Translations under genes and position numbers: made by a program | Assembly (NCBI GenBank): GCA_947000775.1 | Contig: CAMQGK010000110.1 | Location: 20,107,501-20,171,500, forward strand | Source of the DNA: Pterois miles | Taxonomy: Eukaryota; Chordata; Actinopteri; Perciformes; Scorpaenidae | Reading direction: 5' to 3' | Length of the DNA stretch: 64,000 bases | Notes under the pieces: model-generated | Databases searched by the model: none | What the model was told of the DNA's origin: nothing | What the model saw: the letters and a program-made list of their open reading frames with translations, nothing else | Shown here: positions 37,721-51,595 of the stretch, piece by piece | Layout: every line of letters starts with the position of its first letter | How positions within the stretch are numbered: the stretch's first letter is position 1

Positions 37721-38439
37721 TGATTTATGGCCGGCCTTTCTGCTCTCTGTGATGAACACATACACACTTGCACACACACACACACACCTGTTCGTATGTG
37801 GCCTGTATCTGACACCTGGTCATGGACAAGTGAGAGAGAGCGAGTTAGAAACACTTGTGGAGCAGGAACATCAGGACTACATTTCTTGAAACACTTTGTA
37901 GATTTGTATCACTTTAACAGATGAGAGAGTCTCGTGATTACTTATCACCATCATCATCCTCATTATTTATATTATGAATGCATTATCACTCTGCACCAGA
38001 GGTAAACATCTCATAGAACTTTTTTATTATCAATAAACACTTTTATGGCTACAGTTTAAGGCCACTTGTTTATCCTACACAGACAATTTGATGTGATGTA
38101 TAAAAATATGACTATGTCAGCGACAAGAAGACCTATTTTAAGCTGGCTTGTTGAATGAGATGGATATAAAGGGGCTAATTATTTTTGTATGACTGGCGGC
38201 TTTTTTCTTAGAAGTAGACCACTTAATTCACCAGGACGATATATGAGGCGATATTAGATTACTGCAGATATATCTGTGTCGCTGTATATGTCGGATGATA
38301 AGTGAGAAAAAAAATTGCAGGACAGAAATGCCAAACTAGGTTTGAGGTAATTTAGAAACAGTATCAACATTATATACTGTACTGGAGAAGATGATTTTCA
38401 CAATTTAAAATGTCCCGCTTTAACTACCAAATCGAAATC

Positions 38440-38655
38440 AGTATTGGCCTCAAAAATCCAGTTTTGGATTACGAGTGCTGTTGACCAAAGAAATTCTTAA
38501 TCAAATAATTGCTGAGTTGATTTAATCAACAGATCTGTAAAACTGAAGAATTGCACAAAACCACCACTTTAAATCTTGTGTTTCAGCATTTCATTCAGCA
38601 GGAAAAAAATGGCGAATCAACTAAAACCAAAACGACCAATGGGGCAGCCCTATAG
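38440..38655 (-). mobile_element. 'gattagtcgactaa' repeat, second copy
   Basis: Contains gagttgatttaatcaacaga and tctgtaaaactgaagaattg and ends aatggggcagccct, i.e. AGGGCTGCCCC reversed, matching the start seen at 56961. Confidence 0.5.
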
Positions 38656-39159
38656 ACTATTATTATTACTATATTATTATAGTATTTTTCATCAAAATTC
38701 ACAACATAGCAATCTTAATCTGGCGTAAAACAATGTCATTAACAATATGTTTTGTGTCGAGTTTTAAATATGGAAGAAAACTAACTAACTTCAGGGAGAA
38801 GTAGACAGATGGGGCCTCGTGCCCATGCTCAGGACCTGGCACGTTTGCATTTATTTTGCTATTAAACAAACAAATCATGCAGCAGCAGGTCATCGCTGAG
38901 GTACTATTTTCAACTAATTTTGAGCCAGCCGACTCAACCATTAACACACATCTTTAAACACATATATAACATCATAGAGCAAGCTTGTCTCCCGACAGAC
39001 TTCCCATATTTCCCTCTTCTCCGCCAATACACATCAGCTCCGCGCTGAAGGGAAGTGAATACTGGGACCAAGTTTTAAAGTAAATTGACTTATTTTTAGT
39101 GCGTTACATAGAGGGAGAGCGGGACAAAGACGGAAAGAGAAAAAGCAAAAGGGAGACAT

Positions 39160-39780
39160 GGAGAGCAATCAATTTCCCCGCGGTTTCTTCAATAGCCGGC
39201 GGTCCTTTTCATACCTCCCAATTAGAAGCTCTCCTAATCAGAGAAATACCTCTCCATTATTGAGACGGAGACAATGACACTCCCCAACATTTCCGCCTGC
39301 TTCAAAACTCTGTAGATTGCAGTACCGGTACACAAAGAATAAAGCACGGGGCTATACGGCAGGGGGGACGCTTGTGTTAAAATCACATGTGGAAATCTTT
39401 TGGCTCTCCTCGCGGCCCCAGAAAAACTGATGGGGAACAATGGCAGCCCAGCACAGCATCTGTCATGGCACAATATAAAAAGATGATCTTGGCACCAAAT
39501 GGACGAGAGGAAAAAAAAAAAAAGAGAGAAAGAACGACGGAGAGGGAGGAAGACGGGGGAACGGAGGGGAGGGGAAGGGGAGGGCCAGGCGAGAGGTAAT
39601 TCATTTGCAAATCAGGCCCTGGCGCTCAGGTCTATTTCAAGCTGCCAGTGGGTGCCAGGAGTTAACAAGGTAATCAGTTTCAATCCTGCCCTTCAATTGT
39701 ACATCACACCCTCATCCAGAGAATACCCAGGCCTTTCTATAGGGGCAGAAGGGGGGAAATAGCAATCTGGCTGCTGGCAG
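39160..39780. promoter_or_regulatory. Candidate conserved non-coding element (~0.6 kb)
   Basis: Unique sequence with cccaattagaagctctccta, ctccattattgagacgg, gtaattcatttgcaaatc (octamer-like atttgcaaat) and ttcaattgtacatc. A purine-rich simple stretch at 39510-39590 interrupts it. Confidence 0.35.
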
Positions 39781-39934
39781 GCTGCACACACAATACACAC
39801 ACACACACACACACCTGAAGACAAGTGTGTACACATATAAGGCAGTCATGCATTTACGCACACACCTGCAGAGTCCGTTTATTAATAGCTATGTATCCAC
39901 AACGTGACTTTACAAGCAACTGCACTCAATCTGA

Positions 39935-40185
39935 TAAATGTTTAAGTCATTTAATCAGGAAAAAAAATACCAAATATTTGTTAGTTCGAGCTTCTCAAAC
40001 GTGAGGATTTACAGCTTTTCTGTGTCATATACACGTTTAATTTGATTACCTTTGAGTTTCAGACTGTTGGTGGGACAAAACAAGACATTTGAAGATGTCT
40101 CGATGGGCTCTCAGACCTTGTGAGAGCAAGGTCACTATATTTAAAAAAAAAAACTTCTATTAATCAGAAAATAATCAACAGAAAA
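39935..40185 (-). mobile_element. Diverged 'agggctgcaactaac' repeat, minus
   Basis: Contains tgggacaaaacaagacattt and ttaatcagaaaataatcaac, matching the reversed family sequence with losses at both ends. Confidence 0.45.
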
Positions 40186-40584
40186 AACAACAATGGTAAC
40201 TTTCAACATAAACGAACATTTATTACAGTCTGTCTCTGTGTATTTGTCTATTTGCTTGTTTGTCAATGTGTCAGTTGTATTTCAAATTGCTGCTGAACAT
40301 GTCACAAAACCTCAAAAAAAAATTATGGGCTTTTTTTCTAGTAGTAAAATTGTTACAAAGGGGTCTGTACATTTTTTTAGGTCATGTCTGTCATGTTTAC
40401 AGTAACCCCCTTTGATTTAAACTAAATAACTGAGTATTAGAAGTCTTCCTTTCCCAAAAACCCTCCATACACACAAAGAGCAACAAGACTGCTCTCAACC
40501 TAAAAGTGTTACAAGCAAAACGGTAGAAAGAAAACAGCAAGCTACATTTATCCTAATCCTTTCTTCCTCTCTCTGTATCCTCTT

Positions 40585-41000
<416 letters not shown>

Positions 41001-41559
41001 CAGGGAGACACACCGCGTACATTGTTATTCATATCATCTCCACACCGTTTTCTACGGTGCCTTTTTCCCTTCTCTTCGTGCACTGATCCCCCCACCACCA
41101 CCTCCTCCTTCTATGTCTGTGGTGTCAAACTGGCGTAATCACTGGCCAGGGTAAGTCTCTCTTTTTTTCCTCTCTTTCTGTCTGTCCGTCAGAAGACAAA
41201 ACAACATGGCCCCGAGCGCTCTGCAGTCTGGCCTACAGGGAGAGATGTCAGGAGTGTGAGAGGGTGTGTGTGTGTGTGTGTCTGTAGACTTCAAGGAAAA
41301 GTGGTACAAAGAAAAGTTAACCCAAGTCTCACACACTAATGCAAATAGACGAACACAGCACAGACTCACACACAGATGTCGGGGACAGAGTTGCTACAGC
41401 TCGCACCCCTTGCAAACAAAATCCTACTCTGAATCTACTTCATTCAACTCAAAGCTAGGGCTGGGTTCTCGAACCTCAACAATTTTTTTGTTACTAACCA
41501 AAATGACAGAAATGACAGACAAGTACACCATGAATTTATTTCACAAGATCCTAGTAGAA

Positions 41560-41905
41560 ACCACTGTATCCTGAAAAGGCCTGAAAACCTATTTTTTTTC
41601 TTCAGGACCAGGGTATACCAGCCTTGGATGCGGACTAAAGGAGGCTTCGCATCCTTTGTCCCACGCAGCATTCAGCTACTTAACAAGCTCTGATCACATG
41701 GTCTGAACACTATTTTGAACTTGCACCTTATGTTCTTTATTGATTTCTCAAATTATGTTTTTTATGAAGTTTTTATGATGCTCATGAGCCTCATTGTGTA
41801 TATTACATTATGTGCTGTCATATATTGTTGTTGATGTTTTCTTGATAGCCTTTAATGCTCTTTGTGAAAAGCAAATTCCCCAAGAGGAAATAAAGGTTTA
41901 ATTCA
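41560..41905 (+). mobile_element. LINE 3' end (reverse-transcriptase C-terminus relic)
   Basis: 41640-41690 translates to GFASFVPRSIQLLNK, the kind of sequence found at the C-terminus of L2/CR1-like LINE ORF2 proteins. It is followed by a 3' untranslated tail ending ccccaagaggaaataaaggt. Only the tail survives (5' truncation), as is usual for LINE copies. Confidence 0.55.
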
Positions 41906-43179
41906 TTCAGTGAAAGTGTCCATAGCGCAGAGAGTCGAAAACTATCAAGTACAAAAGTTGGTGCTGAATGTCTGGTCCGATTCGTAATCTTGTTTACTCA
42001 CTCTGCGAAGGAACAAGTGCTAATTTAAATTAAAATTAAGACCATTTCATTTAGGCAAATTTCTTGTTTGTCTCTTTGTGTTTGGACAAAATTTAACACT
42101 TATTTCTCAAAGTAAGGTATCCAAAAGTGTTTTATCTGTTGTGGTGTCCAGAATGTTCAAATAATATCCAGTCTTGCTGCATTCATAGACACTATATCAA
42201 AGATGCCAACAAACAGTGTGACCGTATAAAAACTTCTCTCCTAAAGTGCACACTCAACTGTGGCGTATGTATAACCGCAAAAAGGTGCGTGCCATAACAT
42301 TGGCTCCAACAGTGTTATACCTTCTGATTAATATGTGTTAGAAAAATGTGCTACTCTTTCATTTTCTGAAATACTGTCATTTTCCCAAAAAAGGTTTTCC
42401 ATGTAGAGCTCAGTACTGACTGATTTCAGTCATGTGTATGTAGGTGGAGAAACAGAAGTGAAGTATTTGCTTGCTGTTGATTAGTCAGCAGTGCCTAAGA
42501 TATTTATACACAATGGTACATACTTCCCATGTTGGCAGATGTGGGCTTAGAACAAGGCAGAAACAGAGAGGCAGGGGTACATAAAAAGGAGAGTAAGGCT
42601 GATAAAATACTTAGAGGAAAGAAAAATGGATGAAAACCTGTAAAGAAAGACAAGTGCATGGGAGAGCAGAGGGAAAGAGGGAAGTTTCTGACTCTGACTT
42701 AAAGACCAGAAACAAAATGAATGAGCCAGCGGTGTAAACTGTGTTTTCAGATTTTTTAACATCTATTCCCAAACATATTTTCTTGTCCAAATTAATGATT
42801 GCAAGTGAAAAGCAATTAAAATGTTTTTTTTAATGTTTTTTGGCTGACATTTTCCATATTGTGACATATTGATATTGTAAAACATCCCTTTTAATATTCT
42901 GAGATTGATTTTAAACATATCACCCGAACCCAAATACAGTTGATATATCATATAAAACATAAGACTGTATATTCAATATACTGTATCTACTGACGAAAAA
43001 TGAGAAGAAGAAAGAATCATCAGTGTGTGATTGAGTGTGTGTGTGTGCCAGCGGTGAGACACAAGGTAAAATAACTCTATTAGAGAACTGCAGGGACGAG
43101 GTTGGCGAGAGAGAGCAAGACAGAGCACACGAGAGTGAAGGAGAGCAAGAGTGAGCGAGACATTAGTACAAATGAATTA

Positions 43180-43560
43180 AACATCGGCCCGGAGATCTTA
43201 ACTTCTGCTGAAAAAGTGGCAGGCTAAATGGGCGGTAGGGGAGGGGAGAGGATGAAAGAGGCGAGGGAGGCTTCATGACTTTCCCGTGGCTCCTCAATGT
43301 TCAATACGAGCTGTGTATCAGCGACATAAATAAGTACTCCCATCCCTCAGTCATCACAATCAAGCGTACACACACTTGCATGATTGGTAACTGCGCTCAT
43401 AACTCTTTTGTTTCATTTCTGTGTGAAAGAAAATGAAAAGAAAAATGGCTGCCGATCTGAACCCTCCGCTGAGAATGATTGTTATAGTCTCCTCTCAGGC
43501 AATATTTACTTCCACGACTGAGTCATAGTACTTAACTGTACGTCTGGAGCGCTGTTTACC
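43180..43560. promoter_or_regulatory. Candidate conserved non-coding element
   Basis: Unique-looking with aatgaattaaacatcggccc, gcgacataaataagtact and a gagaatgattgttatag stretch. No coding frame and no repeat words recognised. Confidence 0.25.
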
Positions 43561-43940
43561 CGGGCTGAAGGAGGTATTCTTGAATGATCAATGCCATTAG
43601 GCAAGACCTGCAGAGCTGTATTTCTGTCTCAGAGCAGCAGAGGTCAAATGCATGACAAAAGGTACTCCGTTCTAACTGAAAACTCTCCTCTGCTCCGTCT
43701 CTCTCTTCTCTATGTTACTTTGTCTGCTCTCTCCAACTAAAAAGAATATCTCTCTATATAATGTATTCTCACTCTCAGCCGTTCTCATAAAGACTTCAGT
43801 CAACACCTTCCCTTGCCCCTGGTGCAGATGAATAAGCACCGGAGTCTGGAGAAAATTAAACATTAACGGTGTGTACACATCATTCTCCATAACAATCATC
43901 TCTTTTAGCTCCACTCCCCGCTTCCTCCAACCCAAACTAC

Positions 43941-43942
<2 letters not shown>

Positions 43943-43975
<33 letters not shown>
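43943..43975. repeat. (AG)n microsatellite
   Basis: About 33 bp. Confidence 0.9.
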
Positions 43976-43978
<3 letters not shown>

Positions 43979-45164
43979 TACTGAGGGCAGAAAAACATAT
44001 TTTGTCGACAAGCACATTTACATAACCCTCCTAAATCGGAGCTGGCCTGTCATGTTTGCTGCTCATAACCTGCTGCTTATAATCCTGCCTGCATCCTCTT
44101 CTGATCCATAAAGCTGAGCAGCCAGCCACTTCAACAACAGCCAGGACTGCCATCACTAGCTGCTGCTCCTGCTAAGACAGGGCTGTAAAAAAAAAAAAAG
44201 AGGAGAGGAGAAGGGAGAAGAGAGAAGAGGAGAGGAGGAAATAAAAGAGAGGAACAGGGTAATTGGATTGGGGGGGATCTTCTATTTGGCCGGGTCTGGT
44301 CTCTGTCATCACGCTCCAGGCCTGGCTTCTCTCAGTGCCTACAGCAGGTCTCAAACACATCAACACATACACACAACTCCAAACAGCATAGACTTGCTAC
44401 CCAGTTCAGGAGGCAGACTGTCCTGTGCACCGCTGAAGCCTGCAGGGTGTCAAGCGTTTTTTGTTTTTTTATGTGTGAGTGTTTGCATACTCCTTTAACT
44501 ACTCACTAAATGGTTAAACAGATTACAGAGCGCACTAAGTGGATTGTCACAGCTCTCTATCGCTTGCTCAGGGTGTCTCTCCTGTGATTAAAAGTGGCCA
44601 GATTTCTTTCTCTCTCTCTCTCTACACTCACATCTGCACACAGTACAGAGAGAGGTCATTTTCAAGCATAGACAGCATTTCCTACAGTAACGGACTGAGA
44701 GAAGTGACTTCTTTCAGCTGCTCTAAATTTTTTCTGATACTTCATCTTATTAAATTCTCAAATACGTCAGTGTGTATTCATAATATATTTGACTGAATAC
44801 ACAATACATCTGAATTGAATATTAAACCTAATAGTAATAATTATCATGCTTTAGTTTTTAGCTGAGTACAGCATACAGCCTTCTTTATAACATCTGTGAC
44901 CAAACCCAATATAAATGTTAGCTGGAATGAAACTAATCCCTTTCTGGACTAACAATACTCAAAGTCTGGGACTGCTGTTTATTCTCCAGATATTATAACA
45001 ACTTTAATCTAACTACATGGATTATACCCTGGATTATGTGTCCAATTCTGCCTTGACTTCCTGTACTCGAATCAACCTTTTATCAGTCAGGGTTTAATTA
45101 AGATACAGTCACTGGCAACAGAAAAATGTTGGTTGATTGAAAGTTTACTTTTTTCCTCTACTTT

Positions 45165-45290
45165 TTTTTTTTAGAAGTTATGGACAAAAACCTGTTTTAT
45201 GAGGTCATAGTGACCTTTGACCACAAAATTCAAATCAGTTCATCCTTGAGTCCAAGCGGATATTTATGCCAGACGAAACTTGCAAAGATG
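45165..45290 (+). repeat. Interspersed repeat, 'gaggtcatagtgacctttga'
   Basis: Contains gaggtcatagtgacctttga and agttcatccttgagtccaag, words of a repeat frequent in fish genomes. Only about 125 bp is clear. Confidence 0.4.
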
Positions 45291-45726
45291 TGCAAGAGAA
45301 ATGGTCCGGACAACGAAAACATAGTGCGGCCTATGATGATATAATGCTTATATGCGTGACATAAATCATCACTTGGCCTCACATCCATAGGCCGTACGCG
45401 GCATCTACAGCACATGTGAACGCGAAGGCATATACCAAGTCCGTTGTCCGTTTCCTCGTCGGTTTTGTGGTATATATCTGGCACTTAAAGCCATTAGAAG
45501 TCACCTATACAGGCTGGCACACTGGGTGCTGTGCTGAAATCAAGATTCATGGAGCTTTGATGCAAATCTTATGGTCTACACCTAGAAGTTGCGGAGGTAT
45601 TCGTTAAGATTAGATAATTAACAGTTATAGTAATACAAATTGAAGTTTGGAGCGGGTCATGGAAGCAGGTCACATGATCCATATTCAGACAAACCAGGTT
45701 TGTTCTGCATCACTATGACGTCCTAA

Positions 45727-45728
<2 letters not shown>

Positions 45729-45776
<48 letters not shown>
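45729..45776. repeat. (GT)n microsatellite
   Basis: 48 bp, pure. Confidence 0.95.
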
Positions 45777-45778
<2 letters not shown>

Positions 45779-47739
45779 ATTCAGTGAAGACAGAGTTTAT
45801 ACGGCTGGGCTGTTTTCTGTCCAATCTATGCTCATTATCTGTGTGGAAAAAAAGCAGCTAATGACTACATACAGCCATGGGCCAAGAAACTCTACAGCTG
45901 CACCACTCTGTGTGTGCATGTGTTTGTCTATTGGGACCTGCGTGTGTGTGTGCATGTGTGTGTGCTGTCCATCCTTTGCATGGAGGCATCAGTCCTATTT
46001 CACCGACCCTCATCCAACCGCTGTGTCTCCACCTAAACAAGACACACACACCTACTCGCTCTTCCTCTTCAGCTTCATCCATGTCTCCTCTTGCTCCTGG
46101 CCACTAGGCTACTCCCCCTGACGCACACACAAATAATACACACACTTACAGCTCATTGATTTAAGTCAATGTGAGTGTATCCTAACCTTCCGAGGACGGT
46201 GTTTGAAGTCTCTCTTACCTCCCCAGACCCGCTCCCAGAGCCAGACACAGCCTAGAGTCCTGCAAGAGTGCAGAAACACACACATATGCGCACACACACA
46301 GCAGCAGCCAGTGGTCCCGTCCACACCACCCATACACACATTCCCAACAGGCTGAGAGGACGCCGCAGGCAGGGGCTACATGTGCGCAAACACACACACA
46401 AACACACTTACTTTCTCTGTGTATTACCAACACTAATGAGCTGATAGATGTTCAACAGAGGCAAAGAAGCAGACAATCATTTCCTCAGAGTGAAGCAAGG
46501 AGGGAGAGGAAAATCAACAGCAGCGAATGGGAATGTGTGTGCGCTTGTTGTCTAGGGTCTTGTTTTATTTTCTCTCTGCCTCGCAGCCTCTAGGCTTCCA
46601 GAGGTTAAGGCTGAGCGATGAAGCAACGCTAGCCAAACCGAGGCCCGCGGGTCCTGCCGGGACCCTTGTGGTGATGCTGGGTTCTGTTTAGCTTGTCAGG
46701 GGAATATACAGTAATGAGAGGAATTACTAAACAATCACATTCACGGAGAGAGATGGGAGCAGGCGGGTTTGGTGGGGACGGCTCTATGGACACAAGTGTC
46801 AAGAAAACATGCTTTGTTTTAAAGACTTCAAAAAGAAACTCCACCCTCATAAAATAAGCTATTTTACAAGTGCAAAGTGTTGGAGTGCTGCCCCTCGCTG
46901 GCAGAGAAAAACTCCTAAATGATTCTTTCACAGACAAAGACATCAAAAAAGGCTTTAATGAAAGGTAGGCAGTCATTTCATTTCTTTAACCCTAAGCTCA
47001 TTATACCAACTCCAGTTTTACATGCGCTGGGAAAAGACAGCTCTCTGATGCCATGAGAGGTCTCCACGCTGCCCTCTGTGCCTCCGCTGCCCAGCCTCTG
47101 CCCATTTCACACTCAAGTGACATGAAATCGAGTCAGATGGACCAACAGTCCTCCCGTGACCCGGCACAGACAAGGAGTTCAGCCTAATTGGACAGACCTC
47201 TCTGATTGAGGAGTGGAGTACGGCAGCCAGCCCACTACCTTGGTGATCGGTTACAGAGGAAAGCAAAGAGGTCGACACCGCCGAAGGGAAAGGGTGAAAA
47301 CTCCTCCTGAAAGATGACGCATTCTTTGACAAAGGAGTCGAGTTTGTGACGGACATGGTAATGGAGGGGAAAGAGTGTTTGCATACCTGTGTGTGAACGC
47401 ACTAACATGGTGAGCGAAGCCCTGACTGTACTCCATCCATACCGTCCTCCAAGCCTGATCAAAGACTGAACCTCTGCAGCTTAATTATGCCAAAACCTCT
47501 TAAAACATTGACTGAATATTCTTAAAAACCTGTCACTTTCTGTGTAGAAACAGCCATCTGTTAACTGTAGATGCTACATTTCAACTCATTAATCACAGGT
47601 GGGATTTGGGCCTGAACATCAGGTGACGAAAGCTGTTACATTTAAATTATACTTCTGTCAATTCTCTGCCTGGGGGCAGACATGCAACACACCGTTTGTT
47701 TCTCCGGCTCTGATTTATTTACTTACACTGACAAAACAA

Positions 47740-47925
47740 AAAGGCACTTGGAGCGCACAGACCTCCACCAAGGCTAACTGCCCCCTTGTACAATGTTAGC
47801 GAAAGTGACCAATAATATGTGTATCCACCCTGCTACACCCTTTCACAAAGTTTCATGCAAATCAGGCGAGTAGCTTTTCTGCAATCCTGCCGACGAACAG
47901 ACAAATAAACCAAATCAAGAACACA
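47740..47925 (+). repeat. Interspersed repeat, 'cacagacctccaccaaggc'
   Basis: Contains cacagacctccaccaaggct, aaagtttcatgcaaatcagg and cgaacagacaaataaacc, a word order typical of a dispersed teleost repeat. Confidence 0.4.
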
Positions 47926-48188
47926 AGATTCGCGGAGGAAAAAACATTCATAAAATGAAACCCGACCTGACTCGAGCCACACAGTTAAGAGAAAGCACCG
48001 GGTCCACTAGCATGCAGGTTGAGAAGCAAAGCTACGGTGTGTGTATGTGTGTGTTCACTGATGCTAATTGTTTATGAGGCCAAAACAAGCAATACGTCAG
48101 GATTTTTGCTCATCTTTGTTATTTGTCCCTGGTATATTTCAGTGAATCCCAAGGGGCCCAGAGAGATTGTCGAGGAGCTCAGCTAATT

Positions 48189-48216
48189 AAAGTGTTGATT
48201 TTAAAATCAACACTTT
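48189..48216. repeat. Perfect 28-bp palindrome
   Basis: Two 14-bp arms, AAAGTGTTGATTTT and its exact complement, with no spacer (centre between 48202 and 48203). It lies in unique-looking sequence that also has an agctaattaa word directly to the left. Confidence 0.9.
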
Positions 48217-48529
48217 TGCATTTATGAGGAAAATAAACAAATAGGATTACAAATTGGTGTGAGGCTGATCATAAGTAAACGTAATTCCAGCATGCCTGTT
48301 TCCCACCAACCTGTGACAGTTGTAACACATTAATTCATAATTTTACAATAAGTTTTACATGAAAACTACTGAATAAATAGTGTTTCTTCCACTCCAAGTG
48401 GTAATACCATAGCATGAATGCAAACTTAACTGAACCAATAAAATATAGTGTAACTACATCCAGTTTTGCATAAATAATTGTGTTAAATGGTATCCGGTGT
48501 CATATCAGATAAAATGGATATATTTAAAT

Positions 48530-48851
48530 AAGGCTGTCACTATATCAGATTTTCACTACTCGATTATGGGGCCAAAAGAACTCACAATAACAAGATTAGC
48601 ATGATATCAATAGCAAATTTTACATAATAGTCAGTTTATAATCAGTCAAATTCATCTTTAAGTTTATTGTGTGTTTGCTTTTTTTGGCAAATTAATAAAA
48701 CATAAAATACGAGTGTAGGGAGGTGGAGAAATCATCTGTAACCATTACCGCACAAAAATGGGATTTAAGAGGCACTGGATTATTTACACAATACTATCAT
48801 GCGTATTATGATAACTTTAACATTTACCGGCATATCGCAACGCCCCTAATT
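48530..48851. repeat. Small repeat with 'atcgcaacgcccct' end
   Basis: Begins taaggctgtcactatatcag and ends ggcatatcgcaacgccccta. It resembles small 'gataacgatatatcgc' repeats of fish. The boundaries are approximate. Confidence 0.35.
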
Positions 48852-49883
48852 TGAAACATGACAGGTGGTGCTGTCGAAAGGGTACTACTGCAAATCTGAC
48901 AGGACCTCTTGAATATTTAACTCAATGCTGAATGTACAATATACACAATACACAAGTGAGCGTCTTCTTGAGGAATCGCTCAAAGAAAAGAAAAACAAAA
49001 ATAAACAAACAGTTTAAGGTTCAGGTTAAATACTTAAAGGGGCCTCTTATGTTTTCTCTGTAAACACGAAGCCAGAGGATTACACAGAGCAAAGCTGACC
49101 TACTGACCCTGTACACTAGTCAAACACATGCACACACACACACACACACACACTGAACCCTACAATTACCCACTTACCCTTTGCCACTAGTGAAAGGCAA
49201 CAAGATCTCTTAACAACAGCTCGTCTTTTTCGATAAATTTTGCATGAAAACATGCCGCTGGAGCACCAAGTTGCCTGCTGTCATACTAGAAGAGTGTTAA
49301 ATGTTTAATGACGACAACACCACACACGAGCGCGCACACAGAGTCGGTGTCAGGGTGCCGCTCTGAGGGGCCCCTCTTTCATCCTGACAGACACTATAAA
49401 GCTCCTGAGCCTCTTCCCCACCCCGCCATCAACATCGCACTGCTTCACTCCTCTCCCACCACCAAGCGAGGAAACCTGGATGTAAATGAGGTTGGAGTGT
49501 TGCAGTGTGTGTGTTTGTGTGGAAGTGGTGAGGATCAGGGGCTTGCATAAAGACCCTACCCCCATCACCATTAAGAGCAGAAGAAGAAGAATGGAGAAGA
49601 CAGATAAAAAAGAAGAAGAACTGGCTTGTCATAGACAGGATATACTGTAAAAAGCCTTGTTTTACATATTCCTGAAACCTCTCGCTGCTAAAGAAACTCT
49701 TAACTCCTGTGGGAGCCTCTGGGGAATAACAGGAACATCAATGTCAGGCAGCTTTTGGACGCTGACAACATCATATCAAGGTCCGCAGAGAGTCAGACCA
49801 ACGTATTTTTAATTTTACTCATTGTACTGTATATGTGGTGATGGAGACAAAGTAAAATAAAGTTTAAAACATATCTTTCCTCC

Positions 49884-50290
49884 AGGGCTGGGTGATAATT
49901 CAATCTGATAATTTATCATCTTTCAATGGAGCCATATGATGAAATCGTATATTGAGAATTAAGTTATCTAAATTGATAATAGCAAGCACACACTAACTCA
50001 AATTGCTCATGCATCTGTGTGCACGCATGTAAACATACAGCTTGAAATATTTATTTTATTTCAATTTTATTGATTTTTTTCCCTATAATTACGCATCAGA
50101 GAGAAATTGTCAAATTTGCACTAAAGATGTTCATTAAATGAGAAAATATTTTCTTCTTTTGTCAAGTATCTAATTTACACAGGAGTATTAAAAAAAAAGG
50201 CTTTACCATGTGGTTATTTCATCTAGACTGTTTATGAATTGAACGATCAGAAAGCATGATATATCATTATATATATTATCGAGATATGGA
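49884..50290. repeat. 'agggctgggtgataat' repeat
   Basis: Starts agggctgggtgataattcaa and ends near tatattatcgagatatgg. It directly abuts the truncated GGGCTGTCA element at 50310. Confidence 0.35.
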
Positions 50291-50309
50291 CTGACAATAT
50301 AGTGTACTT

Positions 50310-50790
50310 GTTAGCGCAGTCAAAATTTTTTAGAGGAAAAACTTGTATGGCCATTTTCAAAGGGGTCCCTTGACCTCTGACCTCAAGATAAGTGAATGAA
50401 AATGGGTTCTCTGGGTACCCACGGGTCTCCACTTTACAGACATGATAATGATATGATGATGATGATGATGATGATAATCACATGTAGTTTAGGGCAAGTC
50501 ATAGTCAAGTCAGTACACGGACAGCTGTTATAACACAGCCGTGTTATGATTCAATGCTAAATGCAGTACCTGTGAGGGTTTCTGGACAATATTTGTTATT
50601 GTTTTGTTCTGTTAATTGATTTCCAATAATAAATATATACACACATTTACATTTTTTCCCACTCCCATGTTGATAAGACTATCAAATATTTGACAAATCT
50701 CCCTTTAAGGTACATTATGAACAGATAAAAATGTGTGACTAATTGCGATTTACTAGAGACAATCACACAAATATTCATGATTATTCTTCA
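50310..50790 (+). mobile_element. 5'-truncated GGGCTGTCA-bounded repeat
   Basis: It shows the landmarks cattttcaaaggggtccc, gggcaagtcatagtcaagtc and cctgtgagggtttctggaca in family order. A short (ATG)n expansion (50454-50474) sits inside it. The start is missing. Confidence 0.65.
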
Positions 50791-51595
50791 TGAACTATTT
50801 AAATAATGTCACAAACTATACACCAATGTAAATTTAACAACAAACTGCAGTGTGTTTTTAAGTAATAATCACATTACTTTGACTTCTTGGAGCAGAGCAC
50901 ATCATTAGTGATTACTTAAGAGCCTTAAAAAGATCATTTAACCGTGACAAAAAAAAAAACCTACACGCAAGAACTTTGATGCAAGATAATTATTTCAATA
51001 GCCAGATTTAATAAAAGTATCTATATGTATGTACTGTATGTGTCATCTGGTATGATGTCAGGTCAGCTCCACATGGTTTAGTCAAAATTATTCCAACATC
51101 ATACCTCCACAGGTTGAAGTAAATTGGAAGGCCAGATAAGAGGATAGACAGTTTGAAATATATTAGCGCTGCCACAGGTGGAAATGCATGCACATACGCA
51201 CACACAAACCAACAAACTTACTACATATATCAGCACACACGTGCATGCACACAGACAAGCTAAAGCGGGGTCAGAGATAAAGGAAGAGATTCCTATCAAT
51301 GCTGAAGGATATTGAAGCCTTAATAAGAAAATAGATATAGTCGGCTGGCCTTACATTTCACTGTTAGCTTTATTTGTTTTCCTGATATGGATCTAAGGAA
51401 AGGCAATATGTAATGGCTTCAAATAAATAGAGCTCTTTTTCTTTAAAACTAAAACGCCATGTTCTGCTCACAAAGCCCCAAGGTCTTCATTGATGACCAA
51501 TACAGCCTCCATAAGGATGAAAAAAGTTGTGCTAAATATGCATATAGAAAGTAGCTTAATACCAAAGCATCTATTCTATCTTTTCTACTAACTAT

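Noticed and set aside
44305..44328. Minus-strand KPGLE-like frame resembling the NIKAGLEHL segment of RSRC1
   Set aside because: No acceptor or donor gives the required phase, and an in-frame stop precedes it. The segment at 30212-30248 fits perfectly instead.
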